Source: JABDCI01 sp964475835 (lineage in GTDB: Bacteria > Verrucomicrobiota > Verrucomicrobiia > JABWAM01). From it: 64,000 bases of DNA. Both the position numbers and the translations under genes were made by a program. The stretch lies in the NCBI GenBank assembly GCA_964475835.1, contig CAYYYL010000013.1, forward strand, positions 5,948 through 69,947, in the 5' to 3' direction. Positions 28,066-36,087 of the stretch are shown here, in pieces (positions within the stretch are counted from its first letter, which is position 1; each line of letters opens with the position of its first letter). Under the pieces are notes generated by a model. The model saw only the letters and a list, made by a program, of their open reading frames with translations, was not told where the DNA came from and searched no databases.

Positions 28066-29334
28066 TCATGCACGGCTTGAAACCACAAAATGTTCGAGAA
28101 TTTCAGCCGCCCGTGTGGGACCAACTTCGGCCGAAATCGCATCCCCCAACTGCCTGGCCCTGAGAGCAAAGGAAGGCTCGTCCAAAACCAGTCTCAGGGC
28201 CCGGGTCAAGCCTGCGGCATTTCGCTCCCGGGGGCGCACGAGGACAGCTCCCCCTTGTGACGCCAGGCGAACGCCGTTGTTCGGCTGATCAAAACTGAAC
28301 GGACAGACCACGGACGGCACCCCCGCCCTCATGGCCTGGGCCAACGTCCCCACTCCGCCCTGATGCACCACCACCGCTCCCTTGGACATGATCCAGCGAT
28401 GAGGCGCGTAATCCAGAAAATGAATATTTGAAGGGGCCTCCCTCGGACGATTCGAATCCTTCCCGATCAACATGACCGCCCGACGTCCAAGATCGGTCAC
28501 CGCCTGAACCGCATCCTCATAAAATGGCCCGGCATGATGAACCACACTGCTTCCCAGCGTGAATACGATCGGGGGTTCCCCTCCATTCAAAAAGTCCGCA
28601 AGTGATTCCGGGGGCGTCCACTCCCCGCCCTCATCCCAAAAACAAAATCCAGCCTGTTTCATGGAAGAGGGGAAATCCGGTTCCGGTTCCGCAAAATGCC
28701 TGCTGTAAAGAAGTAGATGGCACTCCTTTGAAAAACTGGTGAAAAGCGCATTCCGAACGGGTTCCAGCCCATGATGTCTCCGAACCGCATTGACCAGGGG
28801 ATCCACCTCCCCCGCCGTCATCCACTCTCCGATTTTCCAGATCCACCGGTTAAGCCGCCGCCCCACCCCTCCCTGAAACGGCTTCAGAAACGATCCCGCT
28901 GGACTGGAAAACGAACTTGGATGAACTCCCGGCGCCAACCCCACCGTGGCGTGCAACCCTCCTGACTTTTCCGCCGCCATGGACGCGGGAAGAACAAAAT
29001 GATGCGACACCAGACAATCATAATCGCGGCCAAGGGCAAGCAACACCTCAAGCGTGGGCTCAAGCGTTGGAGCCACGAGATCACGCATCATCGTGCGCAG
29101 GGCATCGAGGCCGAAGCGCTTGTTTGAAAAAAGTTCCGCACTCGTCCGATAGTCCTCCACCAACTTTGGCCCACCTGTGGAGCACCCCACAAACCCGGCC
29201 GCGCGCACGCGATTCATCCACACTTCCGGCACCACAAGCGTCACCCCGTGCCCCCGACCCCGCAACTCTGCTCCAAGGGAAAGGAAGGGATGAAGATCCC
29301 CCAGGGAACCCCAAGTGCAGAGAAGAAATTTCAT
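28066..29334 (-). CDS. UGT/MGT-type glycosyltransferase (GT1)
   Basis: 422-aa GT-B enzyme. The N-terminal GSLGDLHPFLSLGAELRGRGHGVTLV is the acceptor-side signature of bacterial macrolide- and sterol-type glycosyltransferases. The C-terminal donor-site motif includes HFLDYAPHRWIM, VVVHQGGVGTLAQAMRAGVP and PFSFDQPNNGVR, with the conserved His and the DQ pair. Acceptors in this family are lipids or secondary metabolites, and none can be chosen here. It is preceded by two repeat copies. Confidence 0.9.
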   Translation of the reverse strand: MKFLLCTWGSLGDLHPFLSLGAELRGRGHGVTLVVPEVWMNRVRAAGFVGCSTGGPKLVEDYRTSAELFSNKRFGLDALRTMMRDLVAPTLEPTLEVLLALGRDYDCLVSHHFVLPASMAAEKSGGLHATVGLAPGVHPSSFSSPAGSFLKPFQGGVGRRLNRWIWKIGEWMTAGEVDPLVNAVRRHHGLEPVRNALFTSFSKECHLLLYSRHFAEPEPDFPSSMKQAGFCFWDEGGEWTPPESLADFLNGGEPPIVFTLGSSVVHHAGPFYEDAVQAVTDLGRRAVMLIGKDSNRPREAPSNIHFLDYAPHRWIMSKGAVVVHQGGVGTLAQAMRAGVPSVVCPFSFDQPNNGVRLASQGGAVLVRPRERNAAGLTRALRLVLDEPSFALRARQLGDAISAEVGPTRAAEILEHFVVSSRA

Positions 29335-29345
29335 GACTCTTGAAT

Positions 29346-29406
29346 GGGGGGCGATGCTCCGTCATCGCCTCCGCTGAAATATGGCGACGACAGAGCGTCG
29401 CCCTCC
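29346..29406. repeat. Two divergent copies of the dispersed palindromic repeat
   Basis: One copy runs 29346-29372 (GGGGGGCGATGCTCCGTCAT, then CGCCTCC). A second, inverted copy runs 29383-29406 (GGCGACGACAGAGCGTCGCC, then CTCC). They lie between the glycosyltransferase and PspC genes and could fold as one structure. Confidence 0.7.
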
Positions 29407-29427
29407 ACAAAAATCATAAATGAAGAA

Positions 29428-29649
29428 TCAAGATCCTGGACCCGACGCCGCATCCCCCTCTTCCGGCGTGGCGATCCAGAAAATGATGTACACCAGAATG
29501 CCTCCAATGACGGCACTGAACAGGGTGAGGCATGCCCAGATGACACGAATCAAAACCGGATCGAGATTGAAATAAGCTCCAAGTCCGCCACAAACGCCGG
29601 CGACCACCCTGTCCCTGGACCGGTAAAGACGACGGGCGGGTTCACTCAT
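29428..29649 (-). CDS. PspC-domain membrane protein
   Basis: 73 aa with the PspC signature RRLYRSRDRVVAGVCGGLGAYF followed by a long hydrophobic helix (VIWACLTLFSAVIGGILVYIIFWI). PspC proteins sense envelope stress in enterobacteria; single-domain relatives are widespread with unclear roles. Its ATG overlaps the nuoD stop (ATGA), so it is translationally coupled to a complex I subunit, an unusual pairing. Confidence 0.9.
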   Translation of the reverse strand: MSEPARRLYRSRDRVVAGVCGGLGAYFNLDPVLIRVIWACLTLFSAVIGGILVYIIFWIATPEEGDAASGPGS

Positions 29650-30881
29650 CGATCACACTCCCCCATCACGAAATCGAAACTCCCAAGAATCGACACCGTA
29701 TCGCTGAGGAGATTGCCCCGAAGCAGGTGGGGCAGGACGGAAAGATTGCAGAAAGAGGGCGCGCGAATTTTGAGTCTGTGCGGAACGCCACCGCCCTTGC
29801 TATGGATGTAAAATCCAAGCTGCCCCTTCGGATTTTCCGCTTCGAAATAGACTTCACCAGCCGGCGCGTCGAACCCCTCCGTCACGAGAATGAACTGATG
29901 GATCAATTCCTCCATTTTCGTCAAAACCTTCTCCTTCGGCGGGAGAACCACTTTGTTCTCCGTCACCCGAAAGGGACCCGATGGCATGTTGGCGATGCAC
30001 TGTTTCAAAATCTTCAGGCTCTGGCGCATCTCTTCGATGCGAACAAGATAACGATCGTAGCAATCCCCCACGGAACCCACGGGAATATCGAAATCCAGCT
30101 CCGGATAGCAGAGATAAGGCTGGTTTTTTCGCAAATCGAAGGCCACACCAGACCCGCGAAGATTCGGTCCGGTCACCCCATAGTCGATGGCATCTTTTTT
30201 GCTCAGAACGCCGATGTTGCGCGTCCGGTTCACAAAAATTGGATTGCGCGTCAGAAGCTTGTCCACCTCATCAATGGCCTGCCAGCATTCGGGAATGAAT
30301 TTCTGAACCGCGGACAACCATCCCTCAGGCATATCGCGACTCAGACCGCCAATGCGCGTGTAGGAGGTGGTGAAACGCGCACCGCTCAGAGCCTCCACCA
30401 GATTGTAAATCGTTTCACGCTGGGTGAAGGTGTAAAGGAAGACCGTCATCGCCCCCGTATCCATCGCAAAGGCGCCAAGCCCCAGAAGATGGGCCGAGAT
30501 GCGTGCGAGCTCGCAACACATGACACGGATATATTGGCAACGGGGAGGGAGTTTGTCGTGAATTCCAAGGAGTTTCTCAACCGCAAGGGCGTAGGCGACG
30601 TTATTGGCGATTGGAGCGAGGTAGTCGAGACGGTCCGTGTACGGAATGAACTGCGTGTACGTCATGTTCTCCGCAATCTTCTCGTCGCCCCGATGAAGGT
30701 AGCCGATGTCCGGCACGGCGCGGGTGATCACCTCCCCGTCCAGCTCCACCACAATACGGAGCACCCCGTGCGTGCTGGGATGGGATGGCCCCATGTTCAG
30801 AACCATGTGCTCGGTCGACATGTCACCGTGGCGGGGGGCACGTCCAACACTATCGGGAATTTCAATTTCAGTCGTGGGCAT
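29646..30881 (-). CDS. nuoD: NADH-quinone oxidoreductase subunit D (49 kDa)
   Basis: 411 aa, a complete 49-kDa subunit of respiratory complex I that helps form the quinone site. Diagnostic segments include MGPSHPSTHGVLR, DIGYLHRGDEKIAE, YTDRLDYLAP, LRGSGVAFDLRK, PKGQLGFYIHSKGG and the terminal LLSDTVSILGSFDFVMGECDR. No other nuo gene is within the window. On its upstream side are 202 bp of non-coding sequence and hisB. It is coupled to pspC downstream. Confidence 0.96.
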   Translation of the reverse strand: MPTTEIEIPDSVGRAPRHGDMSTEHMVLNMGPSHPSTHGVLRIVVELDGEVITRAVPDIGYLHRGDEKIAENMTYTQFIPYTDRLDYLAPIANNVAYALAVEKLLGIHDKLPPRCQYIRVMCCELARISAHLLGLGAFAMDTGAMTVFLYTFTQRETIYNLVEALSGARFTTSYTRIGGLSRDMPEGWLSAVQKFIPECWQAIDEVDKLLTRNPIFVNRTRNIGVLSKKDAIDYGVTGPNLRGSGVAFDLRKNQPYLCYPELDFDIPVGSVGDCYDRYLVRIEEMRQSLKILKQCIANMPSGPFRVTENKVVLPPKEKVLTKMEELIHQFILVTEGFDAPAGEVYFEAENPKGQLGFYIHSKGGGVPHRLKIRAPSFCNLSVLPHLLRGNLLSDTVSILGSFDFVMGECDR

Positions 30882-31019
30882 GAGTCTTAAAAAAATGAAA
30901 TTAAGGGCGCGGGTCTAAAAAAACAATCTTTCCTTTTCGGGTGGAGAGTTGGACCAACAATACCCTGCAAAAGGAACAAGGGAGAGCACGAACCCAGGGA
31001 GATTCTGAAGGCCGAGAAA

Positions 31020-31044
31020 TCGAATTTCTTTTCCTGAAATTCGA
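31020..31044 (-). terminator. Possible hairpin downstream of hisB
   Basis: TCGAATTTC and GAAATTCGA form a 9-bp stem with a 7-base loop 40 bp past the hisB stop. On the minus strand ATTTCT follows, so it is a weak terminator candidate. The rest of the 202-bp hisB-nuoD gap shows no other clear signal. Confidence 0.4.
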
Positions 31045-31083
31045 CTCTCCGTAGCTTCGTGCCCTCCGGGGGATCGTTCCGGT

Positions 31084-31674
31084 CTACAGTTTCCCCTTCG
31101 TGCTGGGCACGCCTTTGACGCGTGGATCGCGCGTCTTCGCCATGTCGAGCGCCTTCGCCAGGCCTTTGAATATCGCTTCCACGATGTGATGCGGTTCATC
31201 CCCGTACAACAATTCGATATGAAGGTTGCACTGCGCGGCATTGGCGAAACCCTGCATGAATTCGCGAATCAGGCCGATGTCAAAATCCCGGATGCGCTTT
31301 TTGACGGATTTCACACGGTAAACCAAGTATGGCCGACCGCTGAAATCAAGGGCCACCCGCGCAAGGCATTCGTCCATCGGAAGAATGGAAAAGCCATACC
31401 GCACGATCCCTTTTTTGTCGCCCAGGGCTTTGCGAACAGTCTCGCCTAAAGCGATACCTAAATCCTCCACGAGGTGGTGATAATCAACTTCCAGATCCCC
31501 CCTAGCTTTTACTGTAAGATCACACAAGGAGTGGCGGCCAAGAAGGTCGAGCATGTGATCGAGGAAGGGAACCCCCGTCCGGGCAGACGTCTTACCGGAT
31601 CCATCCAGGTTGATCTGAAGGGAGATCTGGGTTTCGCGGGTGTTTCGGACAAGGGAGGCACGTCGAGCGCTCAT
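31084..31674 (-). CDS. hisB: Imidazoleglycerol-phosphate dehydratase
   Basis: 196 aa, monofunctional (no phosphatase domain), catalysing the sixth step of histidine synthesis. The start at [12 protein letters not shown] has GGGGA six bases upstream; the frame is open to 31713. Metal-binding motifs are clear: [32 protein letters not shown] and DEPHHIVEA. It is separate from other his genes in this window. Confidence 0.96.
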   Translation of the reverse strand: MSARRASLVRNTRETQISLQINLDGSGKTSARTGVPFLDHMLDLLGRHSLCDLTVKARGDLEVDYHHLVEDLGIALGETVRKALGDKKGIVRYGFSILPMDECLARVALDFSGRPYLVYRVKSVKKRIRDFDIGLIREFMQGFANAAQCNLHIELLYGDEPHHIVEAIFKGLAKALDMAKTRDPRVKGVPSTKGKL

Positions 31675-31842
31675 GGATTTCCCCAGCATAACATGGCGGC
31701 ATGGCGGGGTCAAAAGGATTGCCGTCTTTTAGATCTAACAATCTGCGGAAAAAGTGGGAACGGTCTCATTCGTAGATCTTCCGACTGACTGAAAACGAGC
31801 AAAATGGTCCCAACCACCTCACATGGCAGCAAGAACAGGGTG

Positions 31843-32598
31843 TTAGTAATCGACTCGGATCTGGCTTTCCCGCAACTGTCCCTTACTCACGGCTTCAACA
31901 TGCTCGTCCACAAAAAGGACGGCACTGCGTCCTGCATGTCGATAGCGTGGATTGCCGACAAAGAGATCACCATCCTGATCGGGACCGGGGTCGATGGGTT
32001 GATTCGCCGATTCTCGCACGCCGAGGTTTGTGACGCCCGGTATATTCACCAGACCGACACAGGAGTACCCGTAACTGTCCTGCGTGGCATCCATGCCCAG
32101 AACCAAACGGCCCGGACGATCCCCTTTACCGTAAGGTCGGAGGGGAGGCGCCCCGGGATCGGAACGATCCACACAAATCATAGGATGAAGCCCGTAGTTC
32201 CAAAGGGGATCCACACTGGTGCGGATTTTTCGGGACGGGCAAGCCACGGATAGCCCCACGGTAACCGTCGTCACCGCGAGACTTTTCAAACGAGATCCAA
32301 CCTTCCCTGCCTCACCCGCAGAAGTCATCCCCAACTGCCTGTTCAGAATAAATTCCACGCTCCTTCCTCCCTCCGAATAAGAAGGGGGAAAGTACCCCTC
32401 CTCGGACCCGTATAAAGAAATCGCCATTCCGATTTGCTTGAGATTGGACATGCAATCGGCAAGACGCGCCTCCTCACGGGAACGCTGAAGAAGCGGGGTC
32501 AAAAGCGACGCCAGAACTGCCGCCACTGCCAGGACAAAAAAAACCTCCACAAGGGTTACCCCAAGCACCCGACGCGAAACTGGAGGAAAATCACGCAT
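31843..32598 (-). CDS. Type II secretion-like pseudopilin / prepilin-type protein
   Basis: 251 aa. The N-terminal SRRVLGVTLVEVFFVLAVAAVLASLLTPLL is a prepilin peptidase site followed by the pilin helix; residue +1 after the Gly is Val rather than the usual Phe. CMSNLKQIGMAISLYG and the C-terminal FVDEHVEAVSKGQL are typical of the very expanded pseudopilin families of Verrucomicrobia and Planctomycetes. Role unknown, likely surface-exposed. It is divergent from the ferredoxin operon. Confidence 0.88.
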   Translation of the reverse strand: MRDFPPVSRRVLGVTLVEVFFVLAVAAVLASLLTPLLQRSREEARLADCMSNLKQIGMAISLYGSEEGYFPPSYSEGGRSVEFILNRQLGMTSAGEAGKVGSRLKSLAVTTVTVGLSVACPSRKIRTSVDPLWNYGLHPMICVDRSDPGAPPLRPYGKGDRPGRLVLGMDATQDSYGYSCVGLVNIPGVTNLGVRESANQPIDPGPDQDGDLFVGNPRYRHAGRSAVLFVDEHVEAVSKGQLRESQIRVDY

Positions 32599-32701
32599 GG
32601 GCTATCCATCACAGCAAAGGAAGTCCTCTTGCCGTGAAGCATGTCAATGTAATCTTATTACTCCCACCCTGCAAGCCTGAGTTACCAACTTTCCTCGTGT
32701 C

Positions 32702-32719
32702 TTGTGAAATATTTCACAA
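32702..32719. promoter_or_regulatory. Perfect CRP/FNR-family operator-like palindrome
   Basis: TTGTGAAATATTTCACAA is an 18-bp perfect palindrome containing TGTGA-N6-TCACA, the consensus of CRP-type regulators. It is 104 bp upstream of the pseudopilin gene and 325 bp upstream of the ferredoxin gene. Which of the two it serves, and the regulator, are unknown. Confidence 0.6.
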
Positions 32720-32945
32720 TCTTATTGCCGCATCCACAGGCATGCAGCTATTTATCGAGAAGCAACGTCCGTTAGAGACTCACACATTATAAATGTGGGT
32801 GACGCAAAAGGCTGTTTTGGCCGAACCCAGGGCGACGAGGCAGAAGAATCCCCAAATACGGGCTTTGACTGCCGGATCACCGTTGGACTCGGCCCAAAGA
32901 GCCACACCCAAAGGATTGCGACCTTTAACCCGTGTGCAGCGTTTT

Positions 32946-32986
32946 GCTCGCAAGGCAGGATCCCGTGTGCATATTGCCTTGCGAGC
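32946..32986. repeat. 12-bp inverted repeat in the leader of the respiratory operon
   Basis: GCTCGCAAGGCA (32946-32957) and TGCCTTGCGAGC (32975-32986) are separated by 17 bases, about 60 bp before the ferredoxin start. It lacks a T-run, so it is not a standard terminator. Confidence 0.55.
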
Positions 32987-33043
32987 GGTTCGCCACGCAG
33001 GCAGAATTCGCAGCACCCCCATTCTAATTTTGAGATAGCTTCT

Positions 33044-33544
33044 ATGGCATACTTCATTACCGACACTTGTATCAGCTGTGGAGTGTGTGAGCAGAAGTGT
33101 CCAACCGACACCATCGAAGGGGGAAAGAAGGTTACCTTTCAGATTCATCCTGAAGGTTGCATCGAATGTGGGGTTTGCGCCATTTTTTGTCCCGTCTCGT
33201 GCATACAAAATCCTGAAGGAACGCTTGTCGGGCGCGTGAATCCCAAGGAGATTCCGAAGGCCACGGTGATCGCTGACAACTGCACCGCGTGCGAATATTG
33301 CGTCGATATCTGCCCTTTTGATTGCATTACCCTGGAACCGGATGCCAGAACCCCCCATCTGCATTACAAAATTGCGGTGGTGAATGAAAAAACGTGTGTG
33401 AGCTGTCGCTTGTGCGAGATCGTGTGCGACAAGGATGCAATCTACGTTCCCGAACCTGTGACGAATCTCGCCGCGATGCTTCCCCAGCAAGTCAAACGGG
33501 AGCCGGTGACCGATCATCAGGTAGTGCCTGCAAAGGCGGCGTGA
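33044..33544 (+). CDS. Ferredoxin with four 4Fe-4S cysteine motifs, first gene of the Rieske/cytochrome b operon
   Basis: 166 aa, soluble, no signal peptide. Four CxxCxxCxxxC motifs are visible: CISCGVCEQKC, CIECGVCAIFC, CTACEYCVDIC and CVSCRLCEIVC. They form two tandem bacterial-type ferredoxin modules able to hold up to four clusters. GAGAT precedes the ATG; an in-frame ATG at 32795 would add 83 unrelated residues. It sits 7 bp before the HEAT-repeat gene and heads the operon, so it may carry electrons to or from the complex on the cytoplasmic side. That role is inferred. Confidence 0.9.
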   Translation: MAYFITDTCISCGVCEQKCPTDTIEGGKKVTFQIHPEGCIECGVCAIFCPVSCIQNPEGTLVGRVNPKEIPKATVIADNCTACEYCVDICPFDCITLEPDARTPHLHYKIAVVNEKTCVSCRLCEIVCDKDAIYVPEPVTNLAAMLPQQVKREPVTDHQVVPAKAA

Positions 33545-33551
33545 CCCGGTT

Positions 33552-34592
33552 ATGAATGAGACATCCTCCAACCCGGCCAAGGGGCCGAATTTGCCCGGCA
33601 TTGTTCCCGTCGGCGGGAATCCCGCTCCCGGTCCCATCGAACCGGTCAACCCCCTGATCCGCCTGGCAGCCCAGTTTTTCCTCATCCCGATGGCCATCGT
33701 CATTTTCTGCGTCTTCCTGATTTTCGTATTCCGATGGCTGACTTGGGAAAAACAGGATCTCTCCACCTATGTCTCCGCGCTTTCAAGCACAACACGCTCC
33801 CCCTCTCAAAAGGAACAGGATGCCCTCAAGATGTTGAGCTACATCCAGGAGTCGAAGCGCTGGCAGAGCATTTACGATGTCACCGAACAGCTCCGCCTGA
33901 ACCGGGCGAAGTTTCTTCAGGACAATCCGGACTTTCCTCAAAAAGTGGCACGCCTTTTCCGTGAGACCGCGGGGGATGACCGCCGGGTGCGCCAGTACCT
34001 GGCCCAGGTTCTTGGACTTGTGGGAGGGCCCGAGGTGGTTCCCGTCCTCGCTCAATCCCTTCAGGAGAGCGACTCCGACACCGCCATTCATGCCATGGTG
34101 GCGCTGGGTCGAATCGGTGATCCCAGCTGCATCCCCGCCCTTCTTGAAGCGTCCCACTCCCCGGATCGCGGCATCCGTCAGACTGCCGTTTTTGTTCTCG
34201 GAAATTTTCATGAGATCTCCGCCACCGCCCGTTGCGCGGAAGCCGTCAACGATCCCGACCTCCTGGTCCAGTGGAACGCCGCCTTTGGACTGGCGAGGCA
34301 GGGGGATGCCCGGGCGGTTCCGATCCTGGAACGGTTCCTCGATCAGGACTACGTGGAGCGGAGCACTCGCGACTATACTCCGACGGTCTCACCGAACTCC
34401 GAAAAATCCACCCCTCTTTCCCCCTTTCACCCGGATCGGCTGGAGCAGTACCGGGCCACTGCGGTCCGATTGCTCGGACAGTTTCCTGATCCGCACATTC
34501 AAAAAGAATTGCAGAGCGCGGCGGACGGTGACAAACAATTGAAGGTACGCCAGGCTGCGATCGAAGCATTGAAGATGGCGGCCACAAAATAA
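33552..34592 (+). CDS. Membrane-anchored HEAT-repeat protein
   Basis: 346 aa. A Pro/Gly-rich N-terminus of about 35 residues precedes one long membrane helix (FFLIPMAIVIFCVFLIFVF). From residue about 130 onward there are HEAT/PBS-lyase-like repeats (VRQYLAQVLGLVGGPEVVPVL, AIHAMVALGRIGDPSCIPAL, IRQTAVFVLGNF, VQWNAAFGLARQGDARAVPIL). Such repeats make protein-docking surfaces. Its place between ferredoxin and Rieske genes suggests an assembly or docking subunit of this redox complex. Confidence 0.85.
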   Translation: MNETSSNPAKGPNLPGIVPVGGNPAPGPIEPVNPLIRLAAQFFLIPMAIVIFCVFLIFVFRWLTWEKQDLSTYVSALSSTTRSPSQKEQDALKMLSYIQESKRWQSIYDVTEQLRLNRAKFLQDNPDFPQKVARLFRETAGDDRRVRQYLAQVLGLVGGPEVVPVLAQSLQESDSDTAIHAMVALGRIGDPSCIPALLEASHSPDRGIRQTAVFVLGNFHEISATARCAEAVNDPDLLVQWNAAFGLARQGDARAVPILERFLDQDYVERSTRDYTPTVSPNSEKSTPLSPFHPDRLEQYRATAVRLLGQFPDPHIQKELQSAADGDKQLKVRQAAIEALKMAATK

Positions 34593-34624
34593 GGAATCGA
34601 CACGCAACGCTCCTTCACCTCACG

Positions 34625-35227
34625 ATGGATTTTATGGCAGAGCACCCGAAAAAGGAATCTACAGGCACGGATGTCCGTGCAGAAGCGATTGCACGACTAA
34701 AAGCCCAGGGCGTCTGGAACAGCCCCATGGACCGCCGAAGGTTTTTTTCCACCGCCGCCGCGGGTTGGGCTCTCTTTGCCGCCGGATTTGGAGGTCTTGC
34801 CGCCATGCTCGGAGCCTTCATGGCGCCCAGGGTTGATTTCGGCAAGGCGCAGACCTTTCGCGCCGGTCCCCCCGACAAATACCCCCCAAATTCCGTGAGC
34901 GAGGAATACAAAAGCTCTCAACGCGCCTGGATTGTGCGAGACGGCGAGAAACTCTTCGCTCTCTCCACCGTCTGCACCCACCTCGGATGCACACCAAACT
35001 GGGAGCCCAACGAAATCAAATTCAAATGCCCATGCCACGGAAGCGGTTTCTTTGGCCCCCGTCCCGGGGTGGAGGCAGGAGTCAATTTCGAAGGTCCCGC
35101 TCCACGCCCCCTTGAACGCTACAAGGTCAGCCTGACCGACGACGGACAGATCCTCGTCGACAAGAGTCAGAAATTCCTCGCCGAGAAGGGAGAATGGTCC
35201 AACCCGGAAAGTTTCATCACATGCTGA
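34625..35227 (+). CDS. Rieske iron-sulfur protein
   Basis: 200 aa. An N-terminal RRRFFSTAAAG (Tat-like) precedes the membrane anchor (GWALFAAGFGGLAAMLGAFM). The Rieske domain has CTHLGC and CPCHGSGFF, the two cluster-binding boxes, including the extra disulfide cysteines. A tail of about 25 residues follows the domain and ends in Cys. It accepts electrons from quinol at the Qo site of the complex and passes them to cytochrome c. A second start at 34634 is equally possible. Spacing to neighbours supports one operon. Confidence 0.95.
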   Translation: MDFMAEHPKKESTGTDVRAEAIARLKAQGVWNSPMDRRRFFSTAAAGWALFAAGFGGLAAMLGAFMAPRVDFGKAQTFRAGPPDKYPPNSVSEEYKSSQRAWIVRDGEKLFALSTVCTHLGCTPNWEPNEIKFKCPCHGSGFFGPRPGVEAGVNFEGPAPRPLERYKVSLTDDGQILVDKSQKFLAEKGEWSNPESFITC

Positions 35228-35287
35228 CGGCTCATTCTGCTTGAAGCCCGCGACTCAAAGGTTTTAGCTCTCACCTTCCCTTTCCTT

Positions 35288-36067
35288 ATGTTCGACAAAC
35301 TCAAAGAGAACATTTTCGAGTCCCAGATCAAGAAATCGATCTTCCGCGTCGGCATTCCAAACACCGATCGCAAGCGGGTCCTCATCGTGCTGGGCAATGT
35401 GTTCCTCCACCTCCACCCGACAAAGGCACGCACCAGCGGCGTCAAACTCCGCTACACGTGGTGCGCAGGCGGCCTGAGCTTTTTCCTGTTCCTTGTCCTC
35501 ACCCTTACCGGCGTGCTCTTGATGTTCTACTACCGGCCCGCAGTGGAATACGCCTACACCGACATGGTGGACATCCGTGAACAGGTCCCCTTCGGCATCA
35601 TGCGCGAAATGCACCGCTGGAGTGCCCACGCCATGGTGATCATGGTGATGTTGCACATGTTTCGAGTCTTCATGACCGGCAGCTATAAGCCGCCGCGCGA
35701 GTTCAATTGGGTCATCGGTGTCATCCTCCTCGTTCTCACCTTCCTTCTCTCATTCACGGGTTATCTTCTCCCATGGGATCAGCTCGCCATTTGGGCCATC
35801 ACCGTGGGGTCCAACATGGCCAAGGCGACCCCCTTCCTCGGAGCCGGTGGTCCGGGCGCCGAATTTTTGCAACTTGGTGGAATCCCGCTGATCCATCCGG
35901 GTGACGACGCCCGCTTCCTCCTGATTGGCGCCAAGGAGCTCGGGGGTATCACCCTCAACCGTTTCTACGTGTTGCATTGCATCTTTATCCCCCTGGTGGC
36001 CGTTATTTTCATGGCGGTTCACTTCTGGCGGATTCGCAAGGACGGCGGCATCTCGGGTCCGATGTGA
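35288..36067 (+). CDS. Cytochrome b6-type subunit of a Rieske/cytochrome b complex
   Basis: 259 aa with four membrane helices and the two bis-His heme pairs: His109/His123 (HRWSAHAMVIMVMLH, 13 residues between) and His230/His245 (14 between, as in b6f rather than bc1). The motif TGSYKPPREFNWVIG is typical. Cys59 in YTWCAGG aligns with the cysteine that binds heme ci covalently in cytochrome b6. The split into a short cytochrome b plus a separate subunit IV also follows b6f architecture. Confidence 0.95.
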   Translation: MFDKLKENIFESQIKKSIFRVGIPNTDRKRVLIVLGNVFLHLHPTKARTSGVKLRYTWCAGGLSFFLFLVLTLTGVLLMFYYRPAVEYAYTDMVDIREQVPFGIMREMHRWSAHAMVIMVMLHMFRVFMTGSYKPPREFNWVIGVILLVLTFLLSFTGYLLPWDQLAIWAITVGSNMAKATPFLGAGGPGAEFLQLGGIPLIHPGDDARFLLIGAKELGGITLNRFYVLHCIFIPLVAVIFMAVHFWRIRKDGGISGPM

Positions 36068-36087
36068 TCTTCAACCCTCCCTGACAC

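Larger units (their letters stand above)
32599..33043. other. 445-bp intergenic region with several symmetric sites
   Basis: This is the longest gene-free stretch in the window. It holds a perfect CRP-type palindrome (32702-32719), a smaller palindrome CACATT-ATA-AATGTG (32783-32797) and a 12-bp inverted repeat (32946-32986). No convincing gene was found, although frames on both strands stay open over much of 32795-33040. Confidence 0.7.

Noticed and set aside
29727..30890. A 387-residue plus-strand frame over nuoD
   Set aside because: Antisense to a strongly conserved complex I subunit; composition typical of an antisense frame.
32780..33040. A protein-coding gene on the minus strand in the leader of the ferredoxin operon
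   Set aside because: The frame mainly runs antisense to the ferredoxin gene, lacks a start with a ribosome binding site and matches no family I know. Kept only as a possible remnant.
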